Assembly: GCA_036674765.1 (NCBI GenBank)
Contig: JARVKI010000019.1
Location: forward strand, 453,601 to 517,600
Direction of reading: 5' to 3'
From: Seiridium cupressi
Taxonomy: Eukaryota > Ascomycota > Sordariomycetes > Amphisphaeriales > Sporocadaceae
Length of the DNA stretch: 64,000 nucleotides
Made by a program: the position numbers and the translations under genes. Under the pieces are notes generated by a model. That model did not search any database. It was not told the DNA's origin and was given only the letters and a program-made list of their open reading frames with translations. Positions 1-11,848 of this stretch are shown here, in pieces. How positions within the stretch are numbered: position 1 is the stretch's first letter; every line of letters begins with the position of its first letter.

Positions 1-612
1 ACTCCAAATTCTCCACTCCAATCCGGCCTGGACCGATCGTGGCCGGAACGAATTCCGGCCACTCACTTATCTTTGGCGGTCAGGCCTCACTGAGCAACTT
101 TGCCAAATTTGGCTTCGTTATCCTGCGCAGGGAAGCTAGCGCGAGCACCTTATCTATTGAAAAACCACGTCACAGATGCCAGTGTCGGAGGGGTGTAACG
201 ACAAGACAGTTTCATTCCGTGTATACCGAAACAACACTATACGGAGGCCGGGATTTTGCCATCCCCCGCATCAAAGTCGATACCCGCCCCCATGGGGATG
301 CAAGATGCCGTTATACTCGCCGCGATCTTGTTTTTTCGACAGTGTAGTTTAATTGGACGGTCGCACAAAAAGTGAGGAGATTCACCTATTCACGCGCTGG
401 TAGGCTGACCTCCCCAGTGGCTTGAGACTTGCATCTCATCGTGCATGGTCGAGTTTCCCGGGCAGCAACCTCGTACAGACTTCAACCGAGTGATCATCCC
501 GTTGACGCCACTCATACGATGTCTTCCATCGCCCATGAATAGTTCCATATGTTAAGGCTGCATCCGAAGCGTAGTGCTATAGCTCTTCCTGAACTTCGAT
601 CATCTCTTCAAC
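1..612. other. Intergenic, 5' flank of amidohydrolase gene
   Basis: No convincing gene is visible. One open frame of about 100 codons opens with GTG and has no recognisable domain. The stretch just before the ATG at 613 should hold the promoter and leader of the amidohydrolase gene, but I see no clear TATA element. Confidence 0.5.
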
Positions 613-1747
613 ATGTTGAATGCCTTGGCACTTGCATTTGCACTTGCACTTACGTGCTCCCGAGGTCTGAGTTTGGCTACCTCAGGCTGCAACGCTAGGT
701 GAATCTGTGCACTCAAACCAGAGATTCACACCAGCTAAGACCTTTAGCAGTGGCCGAATAGACACACATTTTCATGTCCTTCCCCCGGCATATATAGCGG
801 CCGTCAATGCCGCCGGTGGTGACCCTTCGGGCTTCTCGACCCCGTCGTGGTCACCCGAAGCCGCCATAGCATCGATGGACAAGTTCGGTACTGCCTTAAG
901 TATTCTCTCAGTGTCGACCCCCGGCGTTCCCATCGCGGGTACCGGCCAGGCTGCCCGCGGCCTCGCTCGGGAGCTCAACCAAAACCTTGGAAACTACACC
1001 ATGATGGCATCATACCAAGGTCGTTTCGGTTTCTTTGGCGTGCTGCCGGACTGGCGCGACATCAACGGGACCCTTGCGGAAATTGAGTACTTATATATGG
1101 GCCAGAAACTCTGCGCCGGTGTCACTATCTACACGGCATATGGAGACATGCTGCCGGGCAACGCTTCGTTTCGACCAATTTGGGCCGCGCTGCAACAGCA
1201 CAAAGCCCTCGTCTTCCTGCACCCGGGCGTCCTAGATGTGGTTCCCAAGTTCTTGGGCAATGATTTCCCGCAACCCATTCTAGAGTACCCACTAGCCACA
1301 ACGAGGGCTGCAGTCGACCTGGTCATCAGCCGGACTTTCAGGGACCACCCTGATATCGACATCATCCTCTCGCACGCCGGCGGGACTTTGCTATTCTTGG
1401 CTAATCGAGTGTTGAGCGGGTTTTTGGCCCCGCTTGCGAGGAATGCTTCACGCGTTACGGCCGAGGAGGCGGCTGAGGACTTTCAGAGGTTTTACCTCGA
1501 CACGGCCCTCAGCGCAAGTGCAGCACAACTGGACGGGATGCTGGACTTCACAAGCCCGCAGAAGATATTGTATGGATCCGACTTCCCATATTTGGTTGGG
1601 AGCGGAATCCAGGCGAACATTGACAGCTATGACACATTTGTCAGGACAAATCCAAGAGGGTCATTGATTGATCCATCTGTCTTGAGGCTAAACGCCATTA
1701 GATTGTTAGCAGAACATTCTCAGGCATCCAGGTTTGCGAGAGACTAA
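613..1747 (+). CDS. ACMSD-type amidohydrolase, probably secreted (6-methylsalicylate-decarboxylase-like)
   Basis: Two exons, 613..698 and 748..1747, giving 361 aa. The long frame has no ATG before its metal motif, so an upstream exon is required. An ATG at 613 followed by a GT donor at 699 and an AG at 746-747 joins in frame. Residues 1-28 look like a signal peptide (hydrophobic ALALAFALAL core). The rest fits the amidohydrolase-2 TIM barrel: a DTHFH metal motif at about residues 34-38, FLHPG in mid-protein, LSHAGG and YGSDFPY near the C-terminus, which supply the expected His and Asp ligands. The family contains metal-dependent non-oxidative decarboxylases of aromatic acids such as 6-methylsalicylate, and related hydrolases. 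Family membership is firm; substrate and secretion are inferred. An acceptor 3 nt later (751) is also in frame. It ends tail to tail with a Zn2Cys6 regulator gene. Confidence 0.82.
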
Positions 1748-2089
1748 GGACGAAGGATCAGGTATTGAGGATTGAAACCCACTTTCTCTTGTCGGTTGAA
1801 TTTCCGATAGCATTCATGTCTGGAGTAACTACCCCCATTATTCGACTCCGAAACGGGGTAAATGGTTCATTGGACCATAGTGAGCGCGACAAGTCAGCAT
1901 CAATATAACACGAAACAAACTTGATGACGAACTGGACGAGTATACGGCCTTTCAATTGATGATAGGCGCATCAATTCCACTCGATGGATCTGATTAGAAA
2001 TCAAGAAGCGTGGTCTCGAACTAGGTTCATCGCGATCGTCGAGAAGACCCACTGAATGCTCACCAGGGTTCTTCTACACCAATTGCGTA
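1748..2089. other. Convergent intergenic spacer
   Basis: About 340 bp between two convergent genes. It should hold both 3' UTRs and polyadenylation signals. No gene or repeat is visible. Confidence 0.5.
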
Positions 2090-4546
2090 TTAGAAAATAT
2101 CTTGAATGGAGTCGTCTGTGAGAAGATCGTTAAATCTGCCATCGAACAGGGCCCCCTTGGCGGAGCCCAACTCTGAAGGATCAAAATCTGGCTCGAAACC
2201 GTTTTCCCATAGGGGAAAAGCCTCCGCAGTCGAAGCGTCAATATCTTTGCTCTATAGAATGGGTCAGCAGACCATTCGAATACCATCCTTCAAATTTTCA
2301 AGGCGTATCCTTACAAGCCCGTGAATTATATCATTGCCGAAGTCTTCAGGTAGTGAATAGATTTCCTGGGCTAATAGCGGAGGTTGCGGTGGTGCGTCTG
2401 GGTGGCTCTGATAGTGGTCGATCGATATCGACGCAATCGCCTCCAGATTACTCAGCACACTCATCATTTGATCTAGTTGATCGTCTTGTTTCGAGTGAGT
2501 GAGCTCTGCCAACAGCTTCGTTCCGTCCTGGGCCAACTTCAGATCTTGCCTTGCCAGTTCGTTTGTGGGGTAGTATTGGCAATTCGCCAAGAGTATGATG
2601 ATGCCTGAGAAGTAAGCTCCCATATTGAGCCTCCATAATGTCAACAATGAGCCGATTCATAGGGTAGGCCAGGACTCACCAAAAGGTACACGTATTTTGT
2701 GGCCCAGAAAGGGATAGCCGGATGCTTCCTCGAGCAGCAGACATGCATCTTACCCAGGCTGACGGTATCGGTGGTTGCATATGACGCACTACATTGCATC
2801 GTGGTTAGCGATGATACTGAGAGGTGATCGTTACACGTTCTGAGATGACTCTCAAGCACGCTTGTAGTTTAGAGACGAGCAAGTGGGGACAATAAGGGAC
2901 GCAAGAAATTGCTCACTACAGATATCCGTGTTATTGTCCAGATTTGCAAGTACCGTTTGACCATAGACTCCGATAGCTTTCATCCATCCGGAATCAAGAG
3001 AATATAGACCATGCAAAAGAACGAGGGTCAGAAGATAGAGGTGTTGCAAAATAGTCATATGGGCGATTGGCACTCGGGTAAGTGATTGGGCCATATGTTC
3101 AACCTGCAGAGGCGTCGGGATTGTTCGATGCCACTTGTCTAGCAGCATGTCGAGCTGTGTCACATGTTTTTGCCGATCCTCTGGGGTCAGCCTCTTTGAC
3201 CGTACGTTGTACAATGTATCAAAGATTCTGCCCTGGAGATGCGCCAGCTGTACTCTTGCGCGGAAATAGTTGAACCTTGATAAGCCATCCTCACTAACGA
3301 GCACGCCATCACCGTCTACTGCTGGCAGATCTATATCGACATCATCGTCACGTAGGATAGACGGCACTTTGTTGCGCGAGCTTAGGTACTGGCCAAAACA
3401 TTAGCTCAACACTGGTCAAAGACAGGTGTTTACCCACTTTCTCTAGAAGGTAGCATATCCAGAACACATTGTCTCTTTGCCGGGTCTCGTTTGGAGAGAA
3501 ATGGATATGTGATGACCGGGTGTACAACTGTAGTTGATGGACTCGTAGAACAGCCGTGCCTATAAGCATATGTGCACGCCTACTGTCTGGGTTTGTTTGG
3601 TATAAAATGACCAAAGCGAGGATACCCTGGATCCCGAGAGTATCCTCATCGTGCATTGTGAAGTCATCAAGGCAGCTTTGGGCTCTAGATATATACTCCT
3701 GGTTTCTTCCCTCGGAGAATTCACGCCGTACTGTTTACCCTTGAACTTTAGCGCTCTCCTCTTAAAGTAGCCTTGGCATTACTTACCACGATCTGTTTCA
3801 ATAAGTAACATTTTTGACCCTAATGCAAGTACGCAATTGATGATGCCCCAGCTAATTTTCGACCGTCTTGGTGCCTCTCGATAGAAGTTGTGCAGCAGTG
3901 TCATAAATGAAGCTTGATGGAATAAGGGCATGACGCTGTTAAAGTCCCGGAAATACGCATAGACTATTGGTAGAACCTCGTGCAACGGTGGGATGATCTC
4001 ATCGCTTGAATCGGTACTGCTTGATGGCGTCAAAACTCCTGAACTACCAACGCCAATTCTCAGTAGGTTTCGAGAGCTCTTTTCGATTGTCGGCGGCTGA
4101 GTCTGCGGAACAGGCGGTAATGATGCAGAAGTTGAGGGATCATACGAGCCGAGCTTCGACTCAATTCTCGCTAGACGAGACTCAAGGCTTTCTAGATTTG
4201 GACTGAAAGTTGCCTTAGCAACTCCCTTCCTGACATGGTTTCATCACTTACTGGCTTTGCTGTGGCAGAGAAACTGCGGGCTTTTGCTTCGGAGGTACAT
4301 TCCTCCGTCGAAACACTGTCGTGGTACATTTTACCTTATATAGCTGACAATTCGAGCAGACTGGGACGGCCAAGTCACATTTGATCTTTTTGGAGTAACA
4401 TGTGTCACCTACATCGTCAGCGGCGACCCGAACCAAAATTCTCCCAAGTGAATATTACTTACATGCCTAGCAGTCTGTCAGTTGTTGGAGTTCACGGATT
4501 GGAGATAAGAAGTGTGACATACCTTGCGACGGGAAGTAGTTTCCAT
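2090..4546 (-). CDS. Zn(II)2Cys6 fungal transcription factor (fungal_trans domain)
   Basis: Minus-strand gene. Exons read from the 5' end: 4523..4546, 4463..4466, 4252..4408, 3787..4202, 3438..3730, 2917..3388, an unresolved stretch 2681..2916, an exon ending at 2680, 2315..2604 and 2090..2251. The start METTSRRK leads into ACDTCYSKKIKCD, and the cluster is C-x2-C-x6-C-x6-C-x2-C-x6-C. The first Cys codon is split by a 4-nt exon. A short coiled-coil linker (ESLESRLARIESKL) follows, then the fungal_trans middle homology region with the usual RDDDVDIDLP signature. The C-terminus is acidic (DDSIQDIF). Splices up to 2917 and after 2680 are frame-consistent; between them I found no unambiguous path. 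A DNA-binding regulator in the nucleus is expected, possibly of the amidohydrolase gene next to it (inference). Confidence 0.85.
4463..4466 (-). other. 4-nt microexon in the zinc cluster
   Basis: The four bases GCAT lie between a 56-nt intron (4467..4522; donor gtatgt, branch actgac, acceptor ctag) and a 54-nt intron (4409..4462; donor gtaagt, branch gctgac, acceptor gtag). They encode the Ala before, and the first base of, the first zinc-binding Cys. Skipping them shifts the frame and removes that Cys. Confidence 0.75.
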
Positions 4547-5582
4547 TTCGATGCTTATGATCCGGCAAAGCACTGTGCGGTGCAGTCATGTAACTAGAGT
4601 GTAGAGTGCCCAAGAACTTGGGGCAGGCTCGTAGCGTTGAGGTCGTTCAACGTATCCCCAAATACATGAATGAAATCGAATCCGGCATTCGACTTACATT
4701 TGAGAAGAAGCCAGCGCAGCTGCAGCCGTGTTGGCGGCGGTTGAAGTGGCTCCATTACGGCTGACAAATGATCCCTGGGCCAAGTACATGTAGGTTAAGC
4801 GACTCTCGCGCCACAACCGACAACGGCTGCCTTACGCACTTTGTGTCTGTGCGTCTGACTGTAGCACTGCGCCAGTCGTGGACGGCATCGTTTTGTCTGC
4901 CTCGTTATTCGATCCGCCACAACTCTATTGGTTGTCCATCACAACTAGGATGCTCATTAGGAAGATGGTGCGCCTATGCAGAATACTCTGCTTGCACGGC
5001 CCCATGAAACAAACATGGAGACCGTCAAATCCAACGTAGCCGGTGTTGGTTGCTTATAAGACTATCCATGACTGCAGAAGCGTAGGGCATCTCTTCAATT
5101 GTACAGAGCCTCTCTGGCTATTGGGATGAAGTGAACGGGGTTGAGAGGGATGCGGAACGATCTGTTGGTATTGCAAAGTGATCGAGGTGTTGATATTGGA
5201 GACGATGGCGTGGAAACTAGGACTATCATCGTAAGTGATACTGGTGCTTCCGGTATAATTATCTCATGTGCAAAGGATTGTTATGCATTTTCGCACCGAG
5301 TTACGCCTACAGTGGTATCCTTCAAATCGCAACAGGGGCCGTTTGTGCTAACAGCTGATCACGCTAGAGCCAATGGATTACTGGAGGATTTTTGTCTTTC
5401 CATTTTACCAACTACCTCGAAACAGACACACGGTAGCTAATCTCGAAGTGGCTTGTCTATCAAATACGCAGCAATGCTCCCAGTGCTATGTCAAATATAA
5501 TAATGCATTGTCTTCCAACTCCGCAAGAAGCAAACAGTTGCCGTTTTGCCAGACGATACGAGACGACAATGGCCTCGCCGCA
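4547..5582. other. Intergenic, regulator 5' flank and RTF1 3' flank
   Basis: About 1 kb. The part next to 4546 should contain the regulator promoter, and the part next to 5583 the RTF1 3' UTR. A 99-codon frame near 5141-5440 lacks an ATG start and any domain. Confidence 0.45.
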
Positions 5583-7750
5583 TTAATCGATTTCAACGTC
5601 AATGTCGAGATCTAGCGATCCGATAATATCGTCGTCCATTAGCGGGCGGTGGATCTGCGGTATGCCTTTCTTGTCTGCACCCGCCGAATTCTGCTGTTGC
5701 AATTTGGCGATATGCGGCGGAACAGCCCCCAGCTTGGGCGTACCATTCGCAGGTGTTGAGGGGGCGCTGCCGTTGAGTGGTGTGCCCTTTCGCTCGCCCG
5801 TTGGCGGCCCACTCTCATCCCTCATGAACTTTGGCTGTGTGCGCAGTCGTCTGGACGTGTCGTCGCCGGCTTCCTCTCCACGAAGACGAACCTCTGCCTC
5901 TCGAGTCTTCGCTTTCTCCTTGAGTTGCGCCTTGCGGACGGCTTCAACGTTGCGACGTCTATTCTCCATGTTCAGCTGTGCAAGGCGGTCCTGCTGTGAT
6001 ACGCCCGCGCTGGACGCCTTCTTCGCCGGAGTCAGGCTGGTCTTCCAAGCTAGGCGTGACGTCTCCATAGAGTCGAGTTGGTCTTGTAACTCGGAAACCT
6101 TGTCATCGTCACCACGTGCCTTCGCCTCTTCAAGCGACTTTGCAAGACGCTCACGCTCTGATGGAGCAAATTTCTTGCGCAGGGCTCGTTCCCGCTGCAG
6201 CTTCTCATCCAGCTCGTGGTCAGTCCAAGAACGGTTACGGAGGTTGTTGATGTCATCGATCTTTGCAACCAGATTCGGCCGCTTGGGAAGAATGAGACTT
6301 TCGTGCTGCAGAGTTGCCTTGTAGCGGTTAAATTCGGCCTAGACATGCTGTTAGATACCATGAGATATTTATGCGACAGGAACTATCATACCTCGGTAAA
6401 CGGACTATCGGAACAAGCGATGAAAGGCCATTCTCGTTCTGCCTTGCCATGAGCAGCGACGACATATTGGTCCGTCACAAAAGCTTGCCCATTGGCTTTC
6501 TCCATCGCGTAAGGCTTGCCAGTCGTAAATCCTAGAACACATTAGTAACAACATCGCGACGTTGGTCTTCTTGAGCGAGCATACTCTTGATTACGGCCAT
6601 GCGGTACTGGTTCTGTCCATCCCCAGCTCTGGGGTCGGGCCCGATTGAAATGCGGGTAAAGCAGCCCGTGATGGCATCCTCGAATCCTGGAAAGAAACAG
6701 ATCTGGGCAAATCGACTTCGACCGAGTCTGACGCGTTCAATGTCTCGCAGATCCGAAAGAGGAATCTCCTTGACCTCAGGAGTGCGGGTTCTGGACCGGC
6801 GCCTCTGCGACTCGCCCCATTCCACATCGCTTTCAGCATCATCTCGGTCTGGGCTGTCGCGGGAAGTGTGTGTAGACTTCTTGTTACGCTCGCGGTCATC
6901 AGCCAGGCGACGCTGGCGCTCGCTTTTCTCGGCCCTTGCGCGCCGAAGCGACTCGATACCCGCGCTGGTCTCGCCAACTTTTGATCCTCCAATCTTTGTC
7001 CGTTGTCGCGAAGTCTTGCGCTGGTTATCCTCGAGCTCTGCGTCGTTTGCCTTGCGCTTCTTGTTGTCACCTGCGCTCACAAGCTGGCGCAGAAGGCGGT
7101 TCTGGCGTTGCCGTTCGATTTCTTGGGCCCGCTCAGCAAGAATAGACTCTCGCTCCACTTCGCGCATGCTCATGATGTCCTCCTTCTCCTGGGCGCTCTC
7201 GAACATTCCCTCGTAGGGATACTTGTCGTCATCGTCGACCACGCCGCCGTTGGCGTTTGGGGCAGGAGTGCCGGCTTCGGAATCACTCTCATCCATGGGC
7301 GCGGATTCTTGCGATGCTGCTGATTCGGCGTCTGAGCTGTATTTGAGAGGCATGGTCAGCGGTGCGGTTAGTCTGGGCGCTGAGGAGGAAAGTGCAGTTG
7401 GAGCTGAGATGTATGTGATGAAGAGTTGATAGAGGAGAACCGATGTTGGCGGCAGGGGGGAAGTGACTGATGTATACAGGCAGACGTGATTATTCGGGGG
7501 GCAACAAGGCGGCAACGCGCCACTTCGATAACCTCAGCACAAATTCCACTTACGCTTCACCCTCTTCCTCATCCGAGTCTCCTTGCCGCCTCTTCGTCTT
7601 CTTGGCCGATGAACCCTTCTTTGATTTTTGCCTAGATTCCGATTCCGAGTCGGATGCTGGCTGGCTCATATTTATCTCCTGCTCTGAAGCCTCATCCTCC
7701 GACTCGTCGCCGCCCACCAGCTCCAGGAAAGCATCATCAAGATCAGCCAT
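5583..7750 (-). CDS. RTF1: Rtf1, Paf1-complex subunit (Plus3 domain)
   Basis: Exons (5' to 3'): 7554..7750, 6585..7336, 6392..6531 and 5583..6338, totalling 614 aa. The N-terminus MADLDDAFLEL is typical of fungal Rtf1, followed by acidic Ser/Asp/Glu-rich stretches and a basic, charged, coiled-coil-prone region. The Plus3 domain runs from about residue 250 to 380 (EIPLSDLRDIERVRLGRS, then GKPYAMEKANGQAFVTDQY). The C-terminal third is charged and helical and ends in an acidic tail. Rtf1 works in the nucleus with the Paf1 complex on elongating RNA polymerase II and promotes H2B ubiquitination; this is known for the family. The first intron is long for this window (217 nt, 7337..7553); the others are 53 nt each. 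It is divergent from COQ7. Confidence 0.95.
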
Positions 7751-8364
7751 CTTGTTTTATTGCCAGTAATGTCTTCGATACTGGTGTGATATGGGTGTTA
7801 AATATGATATATGGTGTCGCGTCAATGCCAGATTCGAATGCGCGCTGGTTCGACTATACTATGGAATCGGCTGGCCTCGATGCAAGTAACGGATGGACGG
7901 GTCGAATCGAAATGTGACGGATGACTCGTGAAAAAGCGAGACCACTGTCGCGAGGTAAATTGGGAATCGGGGCGAAGGTAATAGAAAGGTGCAAGCGATG
8001 GTGGGGGTCTCACGCAACAATGAAGGAGAGAAGATTCTAAGTTTCTGAAATTCAACACCTCAGCCTCATCGGTCGTCGCGCGACTCTAATTCCCATTGGC
8101 TGCGACGGCTCAGTTTGATATCAGGGGCGCGCCGGAGCGGCGGTGATATTGTCCGTGTTTGCCCAAACCATCGAGCTCAAATGCAAACTAGCAGCTCTTA
8201 TCGCCTTATCGCTCTGGAGACCCCTGTCACTTGCATGCATCATCGACAGTTCGCAGTCCCGAATTTATGGGCTGATCCGGAGCTTCGGGACCTCTTTTTG
8301 GTGTTGAAGTGCTTCAGCTCTTTGATTCACCACTCTAAGATGCTCTTCGTTGTGCCACCGAATC
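7751..8364. promoter_or_regulatory. Divergent promoter region between RTF1 and COQ7
   Basis: A 614-bp gap between two head-to-head housekeeping genes. A CCAAT box on the minus strand (ATTGG at 8095-8099) is a candidate HAP/CBC site, which would suit a respiratory gene such as COQ7. No other motif is assigned; the role is inferred from position. Confidence 0.4.
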
Positions 8365-9175
8365 ATGTCTTCTTCTCGTAGCCTCTTGTGCCTGATGCGC
8401 AGTAACGGCCAATTGCCTATCCACGATTTCTTGGCTCCTGCTCTTTTCGCACCCCGCCGCCGTTGTCTTTCTACAACATCAAGTCGAAGCGCCACTCCAA
8501 GCCAAGATGCCTCTTCGAGTCCCAGCCCTCAAAAGCCTCGGCGCAAGCCCCTGACCAAGGAGCAGCGTGACTTTCTTTCGTCTGCTGTATGTTGTCGTCC
8601 CCCTTGGCCTGACCATGCTCGGCATGGACTAAACTTTACAGCTCCGAGTAAACCAAGCCGGCGAACTAGCCGCGACCCTCATCTACACCGCGCAGACCCC
8701 CCCATTAGTAAACGCGCATCCGCACCTGCGCCCCCTCATGTCACATATGTACGACCAAGAAGCCGGGCATCTCAAGACCTTCAATGATATGATCGCAAAG
8801 CACCGAGTCCGTCCAACGGCCCTTTACCCGGTTTGGAGCGTACTCGCAACGGGCCTTGGCTGGGGAACGGCAGTAATGGGGCGAGAGGCAGCCATGGCAT
8901 GTACCGAGGCAGTTGAGACCGAGATTGGTACACACTACAACGAGCAGATCAGGACGCTGCTGGAGATGTTCGAGCAATGGGAGACCGAAGGGTACGAGGT
9001 GGGCGAGGAGCTGCAAACTCTGGTGAAAACGCTACGCCGGATCAGGGATGAGGAACTAGAACATCTAGACCATGCGGTTCAACACGATGCGAAGAAAGCA
9101 GAGCCGCATTGGCTGTTGACGGGCGTTATCAGAGCAGGATGCCGCGGCGCTATTTGGGTGAGCGAGAAGATATGA
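8365..9175 (+). CDS. COQ7: 5-demethoxyubiquinone hydroxylase, mitochondrial (Coq7)
   Basis: Two exons, 8365..8586 and 8642..9175 (55-nt intron), 251 aa. The Arg/Ser-rich N-terminus (APRRRCLSTTSSR region) looks like a mitochondrial targeting sequence. Di-iron carboxylate ligands are visible: Glu82 in NQAGE, Glu114 and His117 in EAGH, a Glu in ACTEAVE, and the final ExxH in RDEELEHLDH. The family hydroxylates 5-demethoxyubiquinone in ubiquinone biosynthesis, on the matrix side of the inner membrane with the Coq complex. Length and motif order are normal. The ATG at 8365 is the first in frame. Confidence 0.96.
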
Positions 9176-9594
9176 TCAACAAAAAGTGGAGGCATGCATA
9201 AATATCTGTACAATGACCTTGTATCAATCACCAACTGCAACCAATGCAAGTTTCATACGCACTCCTCGTTAGTCTGTGAATCGAATTGGTGATATTTACA
9301 CTGCTTTCTGTCGCCTCGCATAGTGCTGGCGTCCTTCTCCATATTGGCGAGCGAATCGACAAACATTGTCCTTTTGGCTTGAATCTAGTGTACTGTCCTC
9401 TAGGCGTCTGTAGTGCTATTATCGCCCATGTTTTGGGCATTATTAGAGTCACTAGAAGCATGGAAGTTACGAGCGCGGACACGTTCATCCAAACTTTTTT
9501 TTTTTTTCTGGTAATGTATAAAATGAGTGGAACACTCTAGTATATCAAGGTTAAGCATCACTAAACTATCAAATAAGAAGAGCAGCCGGGACCG
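9176..9594. other. Convergent intergenic spacer (COQ7 / SDR)
   Basis: About 420 bp between convergent genes. A short run of 12-13 T lies near 9496-9508. No gene is visible. Confidence 0.45.
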
Positions 9595-10651
9595 TCAAGC
9601 CTGGCCCTCTAAGCCCAACGCTTCCAAGGTGTACTTCCACAACTTCTCTTCTTTCGCTTCGTCAAAGGCGAAATCCTTGACACCCATGACCGTAGGAACG
9701 AGTGGTTCTGATTTGGCAGGCACGCAATTTTCAAGATAGACACCACCTTTACCCTCCCACTCCTCGCCCAGAGCCGCAATGAGCGTAGTCGCTGCTCCTT
9801 GTTCGGGACTCTTGAACCATTTCTGCAAGAACTCGCTACCAGCCATTATCTTCTCCACGATGGCGGCGGGCAAGTGGCGCGAGAGTCCCGTACTGATCCC
9901 GCCAGGCATCAGACTCAGGGCATGGATTCCCCGGGATCCATAAAGCCTGTCGACCTGGTTGGCCATGTAGATCTGAGCCAGCTTGCTCTGACCATAGGCT
10001 TCCTTGGGCCCGTAGGCTCCCTCCTTGGTCAAGTTGAGGTCGTCGAAATCAATCTCTCCGACGTGGTGACTGGCACTAGAAACTTGGACAAGGCGGGAGT
10101 TGAAGCCTGGAGTAGACGACTTCAACATCAAATCCTGCAAGAGCCAGAACAACAGAAAGTGGCCGAGGTAGTTGGTGGCCAAGTGCATCTCAAATCCATC
10201 GGCAGTAACTTCGCGCTTCGGGATGGACATGACGGCGGCGTTGCACACGAGCATGTTCAAGACGCCGCCGGATTTGGAGCGAAACTCCTCAGCAGCGGAT
10301 CGCACGGAGGCAAGCGAAGAGATGTCGCACTGGATAAGTTCAACTCTCCCAGACTCGAGGAAAGACTCGCATGCAGCTTGGCCCTTATCCAAGCTCCGGA
10401 CAAACATAAATACCCTCCCGCCCGTTGCTGCGAGAGCGCGACCTGTTTCCACGCCGAGACCCGAGGAACATCCAGTGACGAGAAACACCTGAGATGGACA
10501 TGTGAGTGTTTATATCAATAAGATATTGGGAGAGGCATACTTTTCCCTTCATATTTCCTTCTCTTCCTTCGTCCTTGACGATCTGTAAGGCCGTTGGTCG
10601 GGCATCCCCGGGGCCATTGGGCGTTTTGTGGGCATCTGCGTAACGAGACAT
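9595..10651 (-). CDS. Short-chain dehydrogenase/reductase (retinol-dehydrogenase/WWOX-like)
   Basis: Two exons, 10541..10651 and 9595..10488 (52-nt intron), 334 aa. The first exon gives 37 residues ending MKGK; the second opens VFLVTGCSSGLG, the TGxxxGxG cofactor motif at about residues 42-49. An NAA motif follows at about 120-122, a catalytic Ser in VSSAS (about 174-177), and the YxxxK pair Tyr202/Lys206 in AYGQSK. This is a classical SDR of the type often annotated as retinol dehydrogenase or light-induced reductase; NAD(P)-dependent alcohol or ketone oxidoreduction is expected. The substrate cannot be read from the sequence. It lies alone between COQ7 and a transporter remnant on the same strand. 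Confidence 0.9.
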
Positions 10652-11848
10652 AGCGAAGTGGCAAATGAAATGGTATATTTGATGAGTGTCCAGTAAAGCT
10701 TGTTGAGCTGATATGATGGCTGTAGGACTACCAATACTTGACGAGAAGAAGACATTATATACTTGAGGTGCGATGTGTTTTCTTCGCCCTGCAACTCAGT
10801 CTGCCCAAATTGAGGCTTCGGCCAGTCCAAAGGAGAATAATGTGAGGATTGTACGAAGCCATCGAAGATCATGCCAAGAAGGCCAATGAAACGACTCGTG
10901 GCATTCAAGTTGTATTGGTTAGGACCAGATAAGATGGAACACGGGCATCGGTGTTAGAAATCCGGTGAGGCTATACTGACCGATTTACAACCGGCGAGCC
11001 CGATTTGGCAGACCGGGTGGATCCTTAGGCGCCGCGTGTGTCAACGCCATCCTTGCAACTGTTATTTCTTACTGCGTTGGATTTAGACTCACTTGGTTAA
11101 AATGAACATTAATGCTTTTTATCCCTTTTCGCAACTCTTCGAATAGTCGCTCATTTCTCGTTCATTACGCAAGAAGCGGCGGTGATTATAAAGACCGCTC
11201 GTCGAGCTTCAACCCAAGTCTATTGCGTTCTTATGGTCAAGGGAAGTGGTGTCTTCCAATGGCACATAGGAGTATCTGTGGTAACACTTCCTGATAGAAT
11301 TCTAGCATCGATATCTACATGTTTGGCTGATTTAATAAAAATATTTACATTCACTTCAATGGCCATGACGGGATGGTTCGACAGTTTCGATAACTGCCTC
11401 TGCTACTGGGGACCAAACGGCAGCAAGCCTGAGGACTATATGAATAAGATTTGGTGAGAAATTAGGTATGATGATGCAGAGTGGGGACGCTGGCAGTGCC
11501 GAAACCATTCGCAGTTACGCTGGCATAATAATTATTTCGTTAGTTAGTTAGTTAGTTACCTAGACTGTTGTCGTCTTTTCCCCTTGTATACCTATTCGCT
11601 CAATGAAACATGAATAGCTCAAATCAGTCTGTTCAGCTCTATGTATTCATACCGTGGACTATGATGTTTATATACCATATCCTTTCTCGCAAATAATATG
11701 TATAGAGGACTGGTATTGTTGCTTGTGCTCGTGTGCCAAGGTATTCGTTGTTGTGTGTTCCTTCAAGTTAAGACTCTCTTGGACCGCTCCATAGTATCTG
11801 GGCGGATCGAAGTCATTGCTATGGACTGTACTAGAAAAATCTAGCTTC
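10652..11848. other. Intergenic, SDR 5' flank and transporter 3' flank
   Basis: About 1.2 kb with no recognisable gene. A short (GTTA)n run occurs near 11540-11557. The open frames over 10549-10908 and 11182-11457 have no domain and overlap the likely promoter. Confidence 0.4.

Noticed and set aside
5141..5440. 99-codon plus-strand frame between the regulator and RTF1
   Set aside because: Starts with TTG only and has no domain; lies in an expected untranslated or promoter area.
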